Shown in pieces: positions 1-8,767 of a stretch of DNA of 64,000 bases (the first letter of the stretch is position 1; every line of letters starts with the position of its first letter). Made by a program: the position numbers and the translations under genes. Under the pieces are notes generated by a model. It saw only the letters and a list, made by a program, of their open reading frames with translations. It ran no database searches and had not been told where the DNA came from. Source of the DNA: Pseudomonas sp. JAI120 (GTDB taxonomy: Bacteria > Pseudomonadota > Gammaproteobacteria > Pseudomonadales > Pseudomonadaceae); contig NZ_JACHCZ010000002.1 of NCBI RefSeq assembly GCF_014207255.1, forward strand, positions 997,802-1,061,801, read 5' to 3'.

Positions 1-55
1 AGCGGTGGAACTCTGCAAAGTTCGTCCTCCAATCACCACGTATATAAAGAAGCAT

Positions 56-91
56 CAACAAATCCCCTTCCATCGGGTAATGGATTTGTTG
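56..91. promoter_or_regulatory. Hairpin upstream of the PFL_4669 gene
   Basis: A perfect 10-base inverted repeat (CAACAAATCC at 56-65, GGATTTGTTG at 82-91) encloses a 16-base loop in the leader of the first gene. There is no T-run after it, so it is more likely a leader structure than a terminator. Function is inferred only from position. Confidence 0.35.
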
Positions 92-157
92 GTGCGCCTC
101 TTATAGCCAGATTGCAGCATGGGCACGTCACTCCTCTTCCCAAGGAAAAACTGCACC

Positions 158-883
158 ATGGCTGATAATTTCCGGCTCAACATCGGTTCACTGCGTAGCG
201 ATGTGAAGCTCACTCTTCACACTCACCACGCCGCACGCATCTGGATGGGACGTCCAAAAAACGATCTAAAAGTCGGCATCATTGGCTTGTCGGGTTTTTG
301 TAGTGTCGTCAATCGCATGTCACGCGGAGCCCAGCAGGACGATCCGTACTCTGATTGGTGGATGATTCTTATAGAAGAAAAAATCAATGAGTCCAAGCAA
401 GCACTGAAGAACATCGAAGAGCGCTTGGATATGGCCATGGCTTCCCTGCCACCGGCCATTAGCATCAGTGAGAACCTTTCAATTCAGCCAGTCAGTCTCC
501 CGCTTTATATCTCCAACCCTCTAGGCTTTCAGGCCGTATTCCTGCTGACCAACTACGACGAAATAGTTAGGCGCATCTTGCTGGCCCAGCACGTCGGACT
601 TGTCGGGCGCCACGATATGGAAACCTGGATAGATGAAGGCGCAGCGGTACTCAGGAGACTTTTTGGATTGGCCCAGAACTATAAATACTCCGGTGCTGCA
701 CGCGATGACTTCGCCGCCAACAATGCCAAAGCTGATGCAGCCCGCAAAATGTACGAGCGTTATGGAGAACTGCCACAGGACATCCTGGAAGGCACCCGTC
801 GTTCGAACTTCGCTCCACCCATCATTCGCGGCCAGCAACAAACCGAGGTGGAAGATCACTTCGATGAGGCCGAAGAGGGTTGA
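158..883 (+). CDS. ICE protein, TIGR03761 / PFL_4669 family
   Basis: Recognised as the PFL_4669 family of integrating conjugative element proteins, a marker found beside SSB and topoisomerase genes in PAPI-1-like ICEs; its biochemical role is unknown. The 241-residue product has no signal peptide or membrane segment, a tyrosine/arginine-rich middle and an acidic tail (EDHFDEAEEG). An upstream in-frame ATG at 119 would add 13 residues, but the ATG at 158 has an AAGGAAA ribosome site about 10 bases ahead and begins the conserved MADNFRLNIGSL stretch. The stop lies just before the DUF3158 gene, suggesting co-translation. Confidence 0.85.
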   Translation: MADNFRLNIGSLRSDVKLTLHTHHAARIWMGRPKNDLKVGIIGLSGFCSVVNRMSRGAQQDDPYSDWWMILIEEKINESKQALKNIEERLDMAMASLPPAISISENLSIQPVSLPLYISNPLGFQAVFLLTNYDEIVRRILLAQHVGLVGRHDMETWIDEGAAVLRRLFGLAQNYKYSGAARDDFAANNAKADAARKMYERYGELPQDILEGTRRSNFAPPIIRGQQQTEVEDHFDEAEEG

Positions 884-888
884 AGCAC

Positions 889-1428
889 ATGGGCCAGCAA
901 AAATCCGACGATGGAGCACTGCAACAGACTGCCTTTCGGCCACTGCAACAGGATGCCTTTCAGCAACTGCAACAGGCTGCCTCACTAAAAGGCCTTTTAA
1001 AGCCTTTTAAAGGTAAGGGGGAGCTGACCCAATTTGCCGCGTTATGCCGAGATCAGGAGTCGGGGTTGAAAGCCCTTGCCCAGGGCGTACTGGAACAGGC
1101 CCGACGGTATCCGTTCACCTTGGTGCCTGTTCGGCTTACCGAGCAAAACACTCAAGCCGGGACGCAATTTCTGAGATGGCAACAGGTGACAGATCGCCGA
1201 ATGGGCGTTGGGGTTTGGGCGGACATGATGGGCTCCCCCAGAACACCGGAATCCATGCTGCAGGACCTGTATGCGATGGAGCTTCAGCGGATCACGTTAA
1301 ACATGCAGATGAGCTTGGTCCACTCCATCGCCAAACAGGCCGCCGAATGTGCAAAAAAAATGGGCCAGGCGGAGGCCGTGTACATGGCTCGCTTGCAGCA
1401 GCTCACCAAACCAATGCAACACCAATAA
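889..1428 (+). CDS. DUF3158 family ICE protein
   Basis: Matches the DUF3158 family, found almost only in Pseudomonas-type ICEs between the PFL_4669 gene and ssb; function unknown. The N-terminus is Gln-rich with repeated LQQ units (residues about 11-32), followed by a basic helical body containing RRYPFTLVPVRL and an alanine-rich C-terminal helix. A TTG at 880 overlaps the previous stop in the same frame, but the ATG at 889 sits at a better distance from GAGG at 875-878. Order and spacing indicate one operon with the flanking genes. Confidence 0.8.
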   Translation: MGQQKSDDGALQQTAFRPLQQDAFQQLQQAASLKGLLKPFKGKGELTQFAALCRDQESGLKALAQGVLEQARRYPFTLVPVRLTEQNTQAGTQFLRWQQVTDRRMGVGVWADMMGSPRTPESMLQDLYAMELQRITLNMQMSLVHSIAKQAAECAKKMGQAEAVYMARLQQLTKPMQHQ

Positions 1429-1443
1429 CCTCGGAGAACACTC

Positions 1444-1908
1444 ATGGGTACGCCAGTACAAGGCTGGGAAGGCAACATCGGTTCGACACCGGAGTTCAAA
1501 GAATTCCCCAACGGTAACAAGGATCCACGTCGACTCATGCGGATCAACGTCTACTTCGACAATTCGATTCCGGACGGTAAAGGCGGTTATGAAGATCGTG
1601 GCGGATTCTGGGCAAACGTCGAATGGTGGCACAAGGACGCGGAACACTATTCGCAGCTGTTTCAGAAAGGCATGCGCGTGATCGTTTCCGGCCGCGCCGT
1701 TATGGACCGTTGGGAGAACGACCAGGGCGAATTCGAAGCCCTGAAAATTCAGGCCAGCCGTATTGGCATGCTGCCACACCGCGTGACCATGGTGAATCTA
1801 GCGCCTTCACAGAGCCAGAACTCGCAACAGTCCAACGGACCAAAATCGCAGCCGCAGCCGGCACCAGGTCCTGATGAATATCCAGAATCTGATCCTCCGA
1901 ACTTCTGA
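1444..1908 (+). CDS. ssb: Single-stranded DNA-binding protein
   Basis: A 154-residue SSB with an N-terminal OB fold (residues about 1-110; note MRINVYFDNSIPD, FWANVEWWHKDAE, KGMRVIVSGR), then a Gln/Pro/Ser-rich flexible linker and a short acidic tail ending SDPPNF, a divergent form of the usual DDDIPF interaction tip. ICE-borne SSBs coat transferred single-stranded DNA and recruit repair and topoisomerase partners through the tip. The ATG at 1444 has GGAG about 8 bases upstream. Position between DUF3158 and topB genes is the standard ICE order. Confidence 0.92.
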   Translation: MGTPVQGWEGNIGSTPEFKEFPNGNKDPRRLMRINVYFDNSIPDGKGGYEDRGGFWANVEWWHKDAEHYSQLFQKGMRVIVSGRAVMDRWENDQGEFEALKIQASRIGMLPHRVTMVNLAPSQSQNSQQSNGPKSQPQPAPGPDEYPESDPPNF

Positions 1909-1913
1909 AAACC

Positions 1914-1935
1914 AGGGGCTTAATTTTCGGCCCCA
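1914..1935 (+). terminator. Possible terminator after ssb
   Basis: GGGGC and GCCCC arms flank an AT-rich loop directly after the ssb stop codon. There is no clear T-run, so this is a weak, possibly partial terminator. Confidence 0.3.
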
Positions 1936-2019
1936 TTCGTGAGGCTGCCGGTGGTGGGGGATACGGCTCATCGTTACCCTCACCCAGTTTGAAAACTCCC
2001 TTCGAAGTCGGAGTTACCG

Positions 2020-2505
2020 ATGTGCGAAACCCTTAGAGATCCAACCGGGTACGTTGTCATTGCTGCAGAGCATCCGGTTTTAGGCCGTGTTTTCTGGGCG
2101 TACTTCGATGAAAGCGAGGTGAATGCCCCCGACTACTACGGACTTACTTTGGATTTGAACCGTGCATCATGGGCCCCACTCGGCTGGCGCAAAGGTGAGC
2201 ATCAGATGGGCAGACGTGAGGAGACCGACCTCGATTCCTGGCAAGCTCGCCGATTTCTTGACAAGCTACTCGATGGGTTCCGCCTGGATACTGAATACAG
2301 CGTCGACTTCGACGATGATGGAGAGATCACTGAACAGCTCTACGGTAGTCTAGAGTGCCTGCGCGTTCAAAGCGGGCAATCCACAGAGGCCTTTATAGAG
2401 TGGATTTGGAGCGCGGCTTGGTCGGACGAACCGGCCCAAAACTTGCGGAATAACCAACTATTCAATCTGAAAAAAATCGCGCAACCCGTGATTTTTTTGA
2501 TTTAA
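2020..2505 (+). CDS. Hypothetical acidic protein in the ssb-topB interval
   Basis: Not recognised. The 161-residue product is acidic and Trp/Asp-rich, with DLDSWQARRFLDKLL in the middle and a Trp-rich stretch near the end. It has no signal peptide. The ATG at 2020 follows a GGAG ribosome site with normal spacing, so translation is plausible. Oddly, its last codons overlap a strong A-stem/T-stem hairpin (2470-2498), so the final residues may be an extension past an ancestral stop. It sits within the ICE core and could be an accessory gene. Confidence 0.55.
   Translation: MCETLRDPTGYVVIAAEHPVLGRVFWAYFDESEVNAPDYYGLTLDLNRASWAPLGWRKGEHQMGRREETDLDSWQARRFLDKLLDGFRLDTEYSVDFDDDGEITEQLYGSLECLRVQSGQSTEAFIEWIWSAAWSDEPAQNLRNNQLFNLKKIAQPVIFLI
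2470..2498. terminator. Bidirectional hairpin terminator
   Basis: Seven A residues plus ATC-type bases at 2470-2478 pair with 2490-2498, extended inward by GCG/CGT-type pairs to a 12-pair stem (one G-T wobble) with a CAACC loop. A-run on one side and T-run on the other would let it terminate transcription in both directions. It overlaps the end of the preceding gene. Confidence 0.6.
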
Positions 2506-2619
2506 ATAACCCATATATCGGCATACTTAAGCACTGATTTTCAATCTTTAGAGCTTTTCGAACAAAATCAACTTATATAGCTACTGCCTGTTTGATCAGC
2601 TCTTCGAGGACCGCCTCCG

Positions 2620-2817
2620 ATGGCGTCAACCCACCCAGTATTAAAGCCAACAGATAGGCGGCAATTCAATAACCCCCACGCTGCTGTGCAAATAGCCGGT
2701 GCGGAGGCCGCCCGAAAAGGGCTACGGGTGTATGACTGCCCTTACCATCACCCCGCCATGCGCGCGTCGTGGCTAAAGGGCTTTGCCCAGGAACAGCAGC
2801 TATCGCTCGACCTCTAG
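2620..2817 (+). CDS. CrpP-family ICE-associated peptide
   Basis: A 65-residue basic peptide whose pattern (NNPHAAVQIAGAEAARKGL, then YDCPYHHPAMRASWLKGF) matches the CrpP family of ICE- and plasmid-borne proteins. The second half also resembles ribosome modulation factor-like small proteins. CrpP of plasmid pUM505 was reported as a ciprofloxacin-modifying enzyme, an activity that has been disputed; nothing here shows a kinase fold, so resistance should not be assumed. The start at 2620 follows a GAGGA motif at slightly long spacing. The location just upstream of topB is typical of these elements. Confidence 0.72.
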   Translation: MASTHPVLKPTDRRQFNNPHAAVQIAGAEAARKGLRVYDCPYHHPAMRASWLKGFAQEQQLSLDL

Positions 2818-2913
2818 CAGCTGAAAGCCCTTTCTTGCTCATTGAGCATTTCCCATTGAAGCCCTACCCCCCTGACGCGAGAGTCCCACTCTGGATAATT
2901 GAGAGGGCACCCC

Positions 2914-4812
2914 ATGAAGTTATTAATCATCGAGGCACCAGGTAAGCTGAAAAAGCTCCAGCCAATGATGAAGAAGCTGCGCCCAGGCGAAGACTGGCAG
3001 GTGGTTGCCAGTGGTGGGCACATCCGGGACCTACCGGCCCGAGGGCAGGACGACAATATGATCACCACCGGCGTACGCAAAAATTACACGCCGGTGTATG
3101 AGATCCTGGATAAAAGCACCAAGGCCGTGCGGAACATCAAGGCGGCAGCGAAACAAGCCACCGAAATCTACCTTGCAACAGACCCGGATCGTGAAGGCGA
3201 AAGCATCAGCTGGCATATCCAACAGGTGCTGGGCGTCAAGGACTACCAACGCATCACCTTCAACGAAATCACTCTGAAGCGTGTTGAAGAAGCCCTGGCC
3301 AACCCGCGCAAAATTGACCTGAACAGGGTCGCCTCGCAAGAGTGCCGGCGCGTACTTGACCGTCTGGTGGGTTACCTGGTGACACAGGAGCTTCGCCGCC
3401 TCATGGGCAAACCCACTTCTGCGGGACGAGTTCAATCACCGGCTGTCTACCTGGTGGTGTTGCGCGAGCGCGAGATTCGCACCTTCCGCGTCATCAATTA
3501 CTTTGGTGTGCGGCTCAACTTCCAGGGACCAATGGGAGACTGGTACGCAGACTGGCAACCCGTGCCTGACTTCGCGACCAAGGATTTCCCCTACGTCCAG
3601 GACGGGAATCTGGCTCAGCTCGTTGCCGGCACACGCAATGTCGTTGTCGAATCCTGTGACGACCGCAAGGCCGAACGTAACCCTCCTGCGCCTTTCATCT
3701 CTTCCACGCTTCAGCAAGCGGCGAGCAACGCCTTGAAATGGGACCCAGATAAGACCATGCAGGTCGCCCAGCGGTTGTACGAGCAAGGCGTCATCACCTA
3801 CCACCGGACGGACAACCCCAACGTTCCAGACGAAGCCATGGAGGATATTAGAACCGTGGCCAGATCTATCGGGGTGGAGGCCGTCGACGTGCGACGTACA
3901 TTTAAGTCCGCCGAAGGTGCTCAGGAAGGCCACCCCGCAATTACACCGACGCATTGGGTTGATGCCAAGGCTGGTGAAAACGACGAGGAGCTCGCCCTCT
4001 ACAAGTTGATATGGGTCCGGGCTCTTGCCAGCCAGCTTGAAGCAGCAGTGTTCGATGTGCGTACCGTAAAACTGCTCGCGGTTGGCCCAAATGGTAAGAC
4101 GCTGCGATTCAATGCAACAGGTGAAACCCTCTTCCATCCCGGGTGGCGAAAACTGCTGAAAGGCGATGACACTGACGATGAGGAAGATGCAACAGCCAGC
4201 AACCCAGTGCCTGCACTCTCACCTAAACAGATTCTCGCTGTGCACAACGGAGAACTGCTGCAGAAGAAAACCCAGCCGCCTTCGCGCTACACGAAGGCCA
4301 GTTTGATCAAGGAAATGGAGCGCCGCGGTATTGGCCGTCCCAGTACGTTCGCCTCGATCTTGAAGAACATCACCAGCAAAGGCCTGATCGAGGAAAAAAG
4401 CCGCAAACTGGTACCGGCCCCACTTGGTGAGGAAACAATCGCCAAGCTGGAAGGTTTCTTCAGTTTCGTGGAACTCGATTTTACGCGGGAGCTGGAGCGC
4501 GATTTGGACAAAATCGCCCAGGGCCAAGACACCTATGGAGCTGTAGTTGCGCGTCTGCATAGGCGACTGGAAGAGGAACTGTCCCAGCAGCGTGGAATGC
4601 CGAGTGTGCCCATGGCGTCCGCTCCACGCCCAGACGCTGCAGGTGGCGCTTTCAACTGTCCCAAATGCAATCAACCCCTCGCAAGGCGACAGAAGAAAGG
4701 GGACGGTGGATATGACTTTTGGGGGTGTACAGGCTTCAAATCGAATGGATGCAGGGTGAGTTATCCAAACTTGAATGGCAAACCAGATCTCAATAAACCC
4801 AGAGGGGTGTGA
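2914..4812 (+). CDS. topB: DNA topoisomerase III (type IA)
   Basis: A 632-residue type IA topoisomerase that would decatenate or relax ICE DNA during transfer or replication. The TOPRIM domain opens the protein (LLIIEAPGK) with the acidic metal site in ATDPDREGE near residues 89-97. The catalytic tyrosine is Tyr296 in ITYHRTDNPN, where most family members have YxRTDS. Conserved HPAITPTHW and GRPSTFASIL motifs follow. Residues about 580-620 hold a zinc ribbon (CPKC, then WGC and GCR). A TTG at 2899 is possible, but the ATG at 2914 is preceded by GAGAGG. ICE topoisomerases of this type are also called TraE/TopB-like. Confidence 0.93.
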   Translation: MKLLIIEAPGKLKKLQPMMKKLRPGEDWQVVASGGHIRDLPARGQDDNMITTGVRKNYTPVYEILDKSTKAVRNIKAAAKQATEIYLATDPDREGESISWHIQQVLGVKDYQRITFNEITLKRVEEALANPRKIDLNRVASQECRRVLDRLVGYLVTQELRRLMGKPTSAGRVQSPAVYLVVLREREIRTFRVINYFGVRLNFQGPMGDWYADWQPVPDFATKDFPYVQDGNLAQLVAGTRNVVVESCDDRKAERNPPAPFISSTLQQAASNALKWDPDKTMQVAQRLYEQGVITYHRTDNPNVPDEAMEDIRTVARSIGVEAVDVRRTFKSAEGAQEGHPAITPTHWVDAKAGENDEELALYKLIWVRALASQLEAAVFDVRTVKLLAVGPNGKTLRFNATGETLFHPGWRKLLKGDDTDDEEDATASNPVPALSPKQILAVHNGELLQKKTQPPSRYTKASLIKEMERRGIGRPSTFASILKNITSKGLIEEKSRKLVPAPLGEETIAKLEGFFSFVELDFTRELERDLDKIAQGQDTYGAVVARLHRRLEEELSQQRGMPSVPMASAPRPDAAGGAFNCPKCNQPLARRQKKGDGGYDFWGCTGFKSNGCRVSYPNLNGKPDLNKPRGV

Positions 4813-4893
4813 CTTCAGCCATTCCCGCTATAAATCACCGTCAACGCCGTTACGCATTAACCCTGGAAGCCCGCCCGCCCTATACCTGACATT

Positions 4894-4916
4894 CCTCTGC
4901 GAAATCGCAGAGGAGG
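4894..4916 (+). promoter_or_regulatory. Hairpin overlapping the ribosome binding site of the PcfJ-like gene
   Basis: CCTCTGCG (4894-4901), loop AAAT, CGCAGAGG (4906-4913) form a perfect 8-base-pair hairpin. Its 3' arm is part of the AGAGGAGGT ribosome site (4909-4917) for the GTG start at 4923. Folding would hide the site, so translation may be controlled or coupled to passage of ribosomes from topB. Confidence 0.5.
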
Positions 4917-4922
4917 TCATGG

Positions 4923-6803
4923 GTGAGCGTACAGAAGAGACAATCGGTGTTGGGACTGCGCATCTTAGCGCCGAAGCTCCAGAAGTTCTCAGACCGGCAA
5001 ATTGAAGTTGCGCAGACCTGGGCTTTGCATTTTAACGTACCGCCCTACCAACTGACCTCATTCATCGATACCTATCTGGGTTCAACCGCACACACGCGGT
5101 GCTGGTGCGTCACCCTGCCTTCAACAAGTGATCAAACACGACCAGTTTTGGCCAGAATCGGCGACCACCTCCAGTACTTCGATGGTTATCAGGTGAAGGC
5201 CTGCAAAATCACCAGCAAGGACCGCGTCCACAAGAAAAAACCCACCGTATTGGTGGCCCAGCAGCTGCTGCTCAGGTTTGAAAAACGTTGGTATGCAGAC
5301 GTTCTGCTGACCTCCTTCTGCAAGTCGGCTGGAGAAAGGGCGCAAGCCCTATCGATTGAAGATCTAGGAGGCTTTAATCGCAGAGGCTACGATTCGACGG
5401 CGAGCAACAATCGGTACTTCTCTCCTCGAAACCGGTTTTACCTGAAGCAGATAGGCAGCACGCTGAAGCAGTTTTGCCGGTGCCTGGAACAGGAATTACT
5501 GTTCGCCATCCGTTCAGCGCAATGCCCCTCCCCCAAGCTCTATAACTGGCTGGCTCAAGGTGACCGCAAACGCCGCATGCAGGCCCTGAAAGCCCAACCG
5601 GTACTGATTCCACTTCTGGTACTGGTTGATCAATGGCCGTGGCCGTGGGATGAGCAGCAGCAGGTATACATGACCTGCCCGTGGGACGACCTTCAAGAAT
5701 GCCGCCCAAACTGGAGCGGAGATGGCTCTTTGATCATCGCGCATGAGTGCCTGATCGGTCGCATTGCAGATGCAGGCCTTCCGCTTACCGACACTCTGGC
5801 GTGGCTGCTACAGACGCCGCGTACTGCAGTGCGCTACTTAGGGCAACAACGGGTATTCGATACCGGCAGTGCATTGACCCGTATCAATCGTGAGGGGCCT
5901 GAACGGCCCTGGCATCGACTGCTGCTAGGAGCTTCACTGGGCAATCGACGTCCCCTTAAAAAAGCGCACTGGATCACATTCTTCGCCTTGTTGGATAAAA
6001 TTCCGTATCAACTGCGGGAGCAGACGCAGGACTGGAACAGGCTGCTGTCGGGGTGTCCAACTGATTGGTCGGATCCCAGTTGGTCCAAAATCGCCGACGA
6101 CTTGCGAGACCTGAACGAGCTCTTCAACAACATAGATGAGAGCTACGGACCTGATGCCTGTGAAGCACTGCAAAAACTCAAAAGCTTCATTGGTACTGCC
6201 ACCTATCACCAGATCGCCAGCTTGGTGGATGGCTTTCACCTCGCAATGATAGACATACGTGAAGCTCTTGATGCCGCAGATCCCCAAACCAAAACAGACT
6301 CTTTGACACCCTGGAGGACGCTGCTTAATTCAAACGACACACTTCTCGTAAGCCCGAATGGGCTGCAAATTGTCGAGCTGAAATGCCCAGCCGATCTTTA
6401 TGCGGAACATCGAGCGCTGGGGCATTGCATTGATGGTTACGACTACAGCGCTTATCGGGGCATCTGCCGTCTTATTTCAGTTCGCGAAAACGGGAGATCG
6501 TTGGCCTCTGCAGAAATTCAAATGGATGAAAGTGCCTGGGGCGAAACGTTAGCAAAGTTGACTCCCAAACACCTGGTGACGATACAACTGAGAGGACTTC
6601 GCAATCGCACACCTAAGTCGGGCTCCAGGGTTGACCGGGCCTATCAATGGTTTTGGGCAAAGATCAAATCGGGTGAACTCGCCATTAACCTGGAATGGCC
6701 CGACCAAACACTATTCATGTCGCGCTATACAAATCGAAACCGGAAAAAACTGCATGCCCAGGCCTGTGCGGAATGGATCAACCAACGCTTGAGCAGGACA
6801 TGA
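4923..6803 (+). CDS. PcfJ-like protein
   Basis: A 626-residue cytoplasmic protein. Residues about 480-560 (LYAEHRALGHCIDGYDYSAY followed by a small beta-rich stretch with SLASAEIQ) match the PcfJ-like domain of conjugative elements, whose role is unknown. The N-terminal 450 residues are unassigned and Trp/Arg-rich. The GTG at 4923 has AGGAGGT five bases upstream; an ATG at 4919 is in another frame. The stop overlaps the next ATG (ATGA), so it is translationally coupled to the helicase gene. Family assignment rests on the C-terminal motif; the rest is unrecognised. Confidence 0.7.
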   Translation: MSVQKRQSVLGLRILAPKLQKFSDRQIEVAQTWALHFNVPPYQLTSFIDTYLGSTAHTRCWCVTLPSTSDQTRPVLARIGDHLQYFDGYQVKACKITSKDRVHKKKPTVLVAQQLLLRFEKRWYADVLLTSFCKSAGERAQALSIEDLGGFNRRGYDSTASNNRYFSPRNRFYLKQIGSTLKQFCRCLEQELLFAIRSAQCPSPKLYNWLAQGDRKRRMQALKAQPVLIPLLVLVDQWPWPWDEQQQVYMTCPWDDLQECRPNWSGDGSLIIAHECLIGRIADAGLPLTDTLAWLLQTPRTAVRYLGQQRVFDTGSALTRINREGPERPWHRLLLGASLGNRRPLKKAHWITFFALLDKIPYQLREQTQDWNRLLSGCPTDWSDPSWSKIADDLRDLNELFNNIDESYGPDACEALQKLKSFIGTATYHQIASLVDGFHLAMIDIREALDAADPQTKTDSLTPWRTLLNSNDTLLVSPNGLQIVELKCPADLYAEHRALGHCIDGYDYSAYRGICRLISVRENGRSLASAEIQMDESAWGETLAKLTPKHLVTIQLRGLRNRTPKSGSRVDRAYQWFWAKIKSGELAINLEWPDQTLFMSRYTNRNRKKLHAQACAEWINQRLSRT

Positions 6804-8755
6804 GTCGTCCACGTCTGATGAACCGCCGGCAGGACCTGGTCGAAAAAGTCATTTTTGACGGCTATGACTTCGGGGTGTTAATGCAATACGTTGAGGGTGC
6901 GAACCGGCTGTTTCTCGAACGTAATGGTTTCTATATTCGGCGTGCCGAGCATCCTCAACATCGCTATTGGCGATTACCAAAAGGCAAGTTGCTGGATGAC
7001 CTGGATGTGCTCTTCCACCGTTTGATGGAGTTGTCCGAGGACCGTTTCAATGAAAGTTGGGAGACGTTTTCACATAAAATCACAGCCGCACAAAACGACC
7101 CAGATCGGCAGGCATTCACGTGGGGGCTGACCTTTCGGATAGCTCCACTCGTTCAGGGCGGGATCCTGCTGTCAGGTGACTACCATCCTGGCGCGGTCGC
7201 CATTTCAAGGCGCATGCACGGCGTGTTTCTCGGGCATTCCAAGTCCTGGCGCATCGACGCTGGTGCGGAAGTGGTGCGAAGCAACTTGATCCTGGAGCTT
7301 GGATTGTCGGAGGATCAGTTCGAAATCCTCGACACCGTACAAGAGCTACTGACCGACGGATCCGTTGTTCCAGCTGATGAAATCACCCGCATCAGTCTTG
7401 GTGGACCTCCACAAGAGCGCGCTGCAAAAGCGGCTGATGACAGCACCTCAACCGATGTGTATCTAGCCGCGGTGCCCTCAATCGAGCGCACCGGGTTCAC
7501 CACCGAACAGATTAACCAGGCATTGGCTGGTTATTCTTTACTGGACCATCAACCGGCAGGCATCCGGCACTTGCTACAGCGCACAAGCGCCTTGCTTGCG
7601 GATGACATGGGGCTTGGCAAAACTCGCCAGGCAATCATTGCCGCTGCAATCCGAGCAGCTGATAGACCCATCTTGGTAATCACGCTGTCGACGTTGATCA
7701 TCAACTGGCAACGCGAAATCCAGATGGTGTATCCCGAGGCCACAATCGGCCAACAGGTCTTTGATCCCTCTTCGCAATGGATTATCACCAACTACGAACG
7801 CCTGGGCGATTTTGTTCTGCATGCAGGACACTTTGACGTGATGATCATCGACGAGGCGCACCGCCTGAAAGAGCCGACCGCCGCGTGGACACGTCACGGC
7901 TTCGACATTGCCGCCAAGATACCCAACCGCTACCTGCTGACGGGTACGCCAGTCCTCAACCGAGAATCTGAGATGCACACGCTGCTACGGCTATCCGGCC
8001 ACCCCGTAGGGAAACTGCCCTTGAAAGAATTCTGCGAACAGTTCGCCGGCAGTCAGGATTTCCGCATGAATCTGCGGGGCGCAATCGGCGATTGGATGCT
8101 TCGTCGACGCAAGGATGTCTTGCCCGGCCTCAAGGGCAAACAGCGCCAAACTTTACCCATCGAACTCACTGCTGAGGAGCGCAAGCAATACGATCAAATT
8201 CGGCTCGAAGACAGGCCTAGCCTCGCCAGGTTGGGATCACTGCGTCAGTTGCTTGAGCAGGTAAAGATTCGTGTCGTAATGGATCTGCTGTGCGAACTGG
8301 ACGCGGAGGACAAAGTTATCTTGTTCTGTGAGTTCAAGGATACGGTAGGAACACTTCGCACTCGGTGCAAGCAAGCTGAGTACGGGTGCGTCACGGTTGT
8401 CGGCAGTGACTCTGTAGGAAAACGGCAAAAGGCGATCGATCAATTCCAAAGTGATCCAGAAACCCGCGTTTTTGCCGCCACTACCTCCGCTGCAGGCACC
8501 GGCAACAACCTCACTGCGGCCAACTATGTCATGTTCTTGGGCCTGCCCTGGACGCCAGGACTGCAGGACCAGGCAGAGGACAGGGCCTATCGGAATGGGC
8601 AATTGCGAATGGTCGTGGTGAAAATCCCCCTGGTGGAAAACACCATCGACCAGATGCTATGGCAAATGCTGCTGGATAAGCGCCAGTTGGCAAGTGACCT
8701 CATTGAGCCCGATGCGGCCGCCAACGCGAGACAAGCATTGGCGACCAATTTATAG
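6800..8755 (+). CDS. SNF2-type DEAD/DEAH helicase-like ATPase
   Basis: A 651-residue superfamily 2 ATPase. Motif I is DDMGLGKT (about residues 268-275), motif II DEAH (351-354), motif III LLTGTPVLN and motif VI QAEDRAYRNGQ (about 591-601), the order of SNF2/SMARCAL1-like translocases that remodel or anneal branched DNA. The first 240 residues are unassigned and may bind DNA or a partner. The ATG at 6800 overlaps the previous stop; a longer frame opening at 6695 would overlap the upstream gene heavily and lacks a ribosome site. It probably acts in ICE DNA processing; substrate unknown. Confidence 0.88.
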   Translation: MSRPRLMNRRQDLVEKVIFDGYDFGVLMQYVEGANRLFLERNGFYIRRAEHPQHRYWRLPKGKLLDDLDVLFHRLMELSEDRFNESWETFSHKITAAQNDPDRQAFTWGLTFRIAPLVQGGILLSGDYHPGAVAISRRMHGVFLGHSKSWRIDAGAEVVRSNLILELGLSEDQFEILDTVQELLTDGSVVPADEITRISLGGPPQERAAKAADDSTSTDVYLAAVPSIERTGFTTEQINQALAGYSLLDHQPAGIRHLLQRTSALLADDMGLGKTRQAIIAAAIRAADRPILVITLSTLIINWQREIQMVYPEATIGQQVFDPSSQWIITNYERLGDFVLHAGHFDVMIIDEAHRLKEPTAAWTRHGFDIAAKIPNRYLLTGTPVLNRESEMHTLLRLSGHPVGKLPLKEFCEQFAGSQDFRMNLRGAIGDWMLRRRKDVLPGLKGKQRQTLPIELTAEERKQYDQIRLEDRPSLARLGSLRQLLEQVKIRVVMDLLCELDAEDKVILFCEFKDTVGTLRTRCKQAEYGCVTVVGSDSVGKRQKAIDQFQSDPETRVFAATTSAAGTGNNLTAANYVMFLGLPWTPGLQDQAEDRAYRNGQLRMVVVKIPLVENTIDQMLWQMLLDKRQLASDLIEPDAAANARQALATNL

Positions 8756-8767
8756 AGCAGCGGTGTA

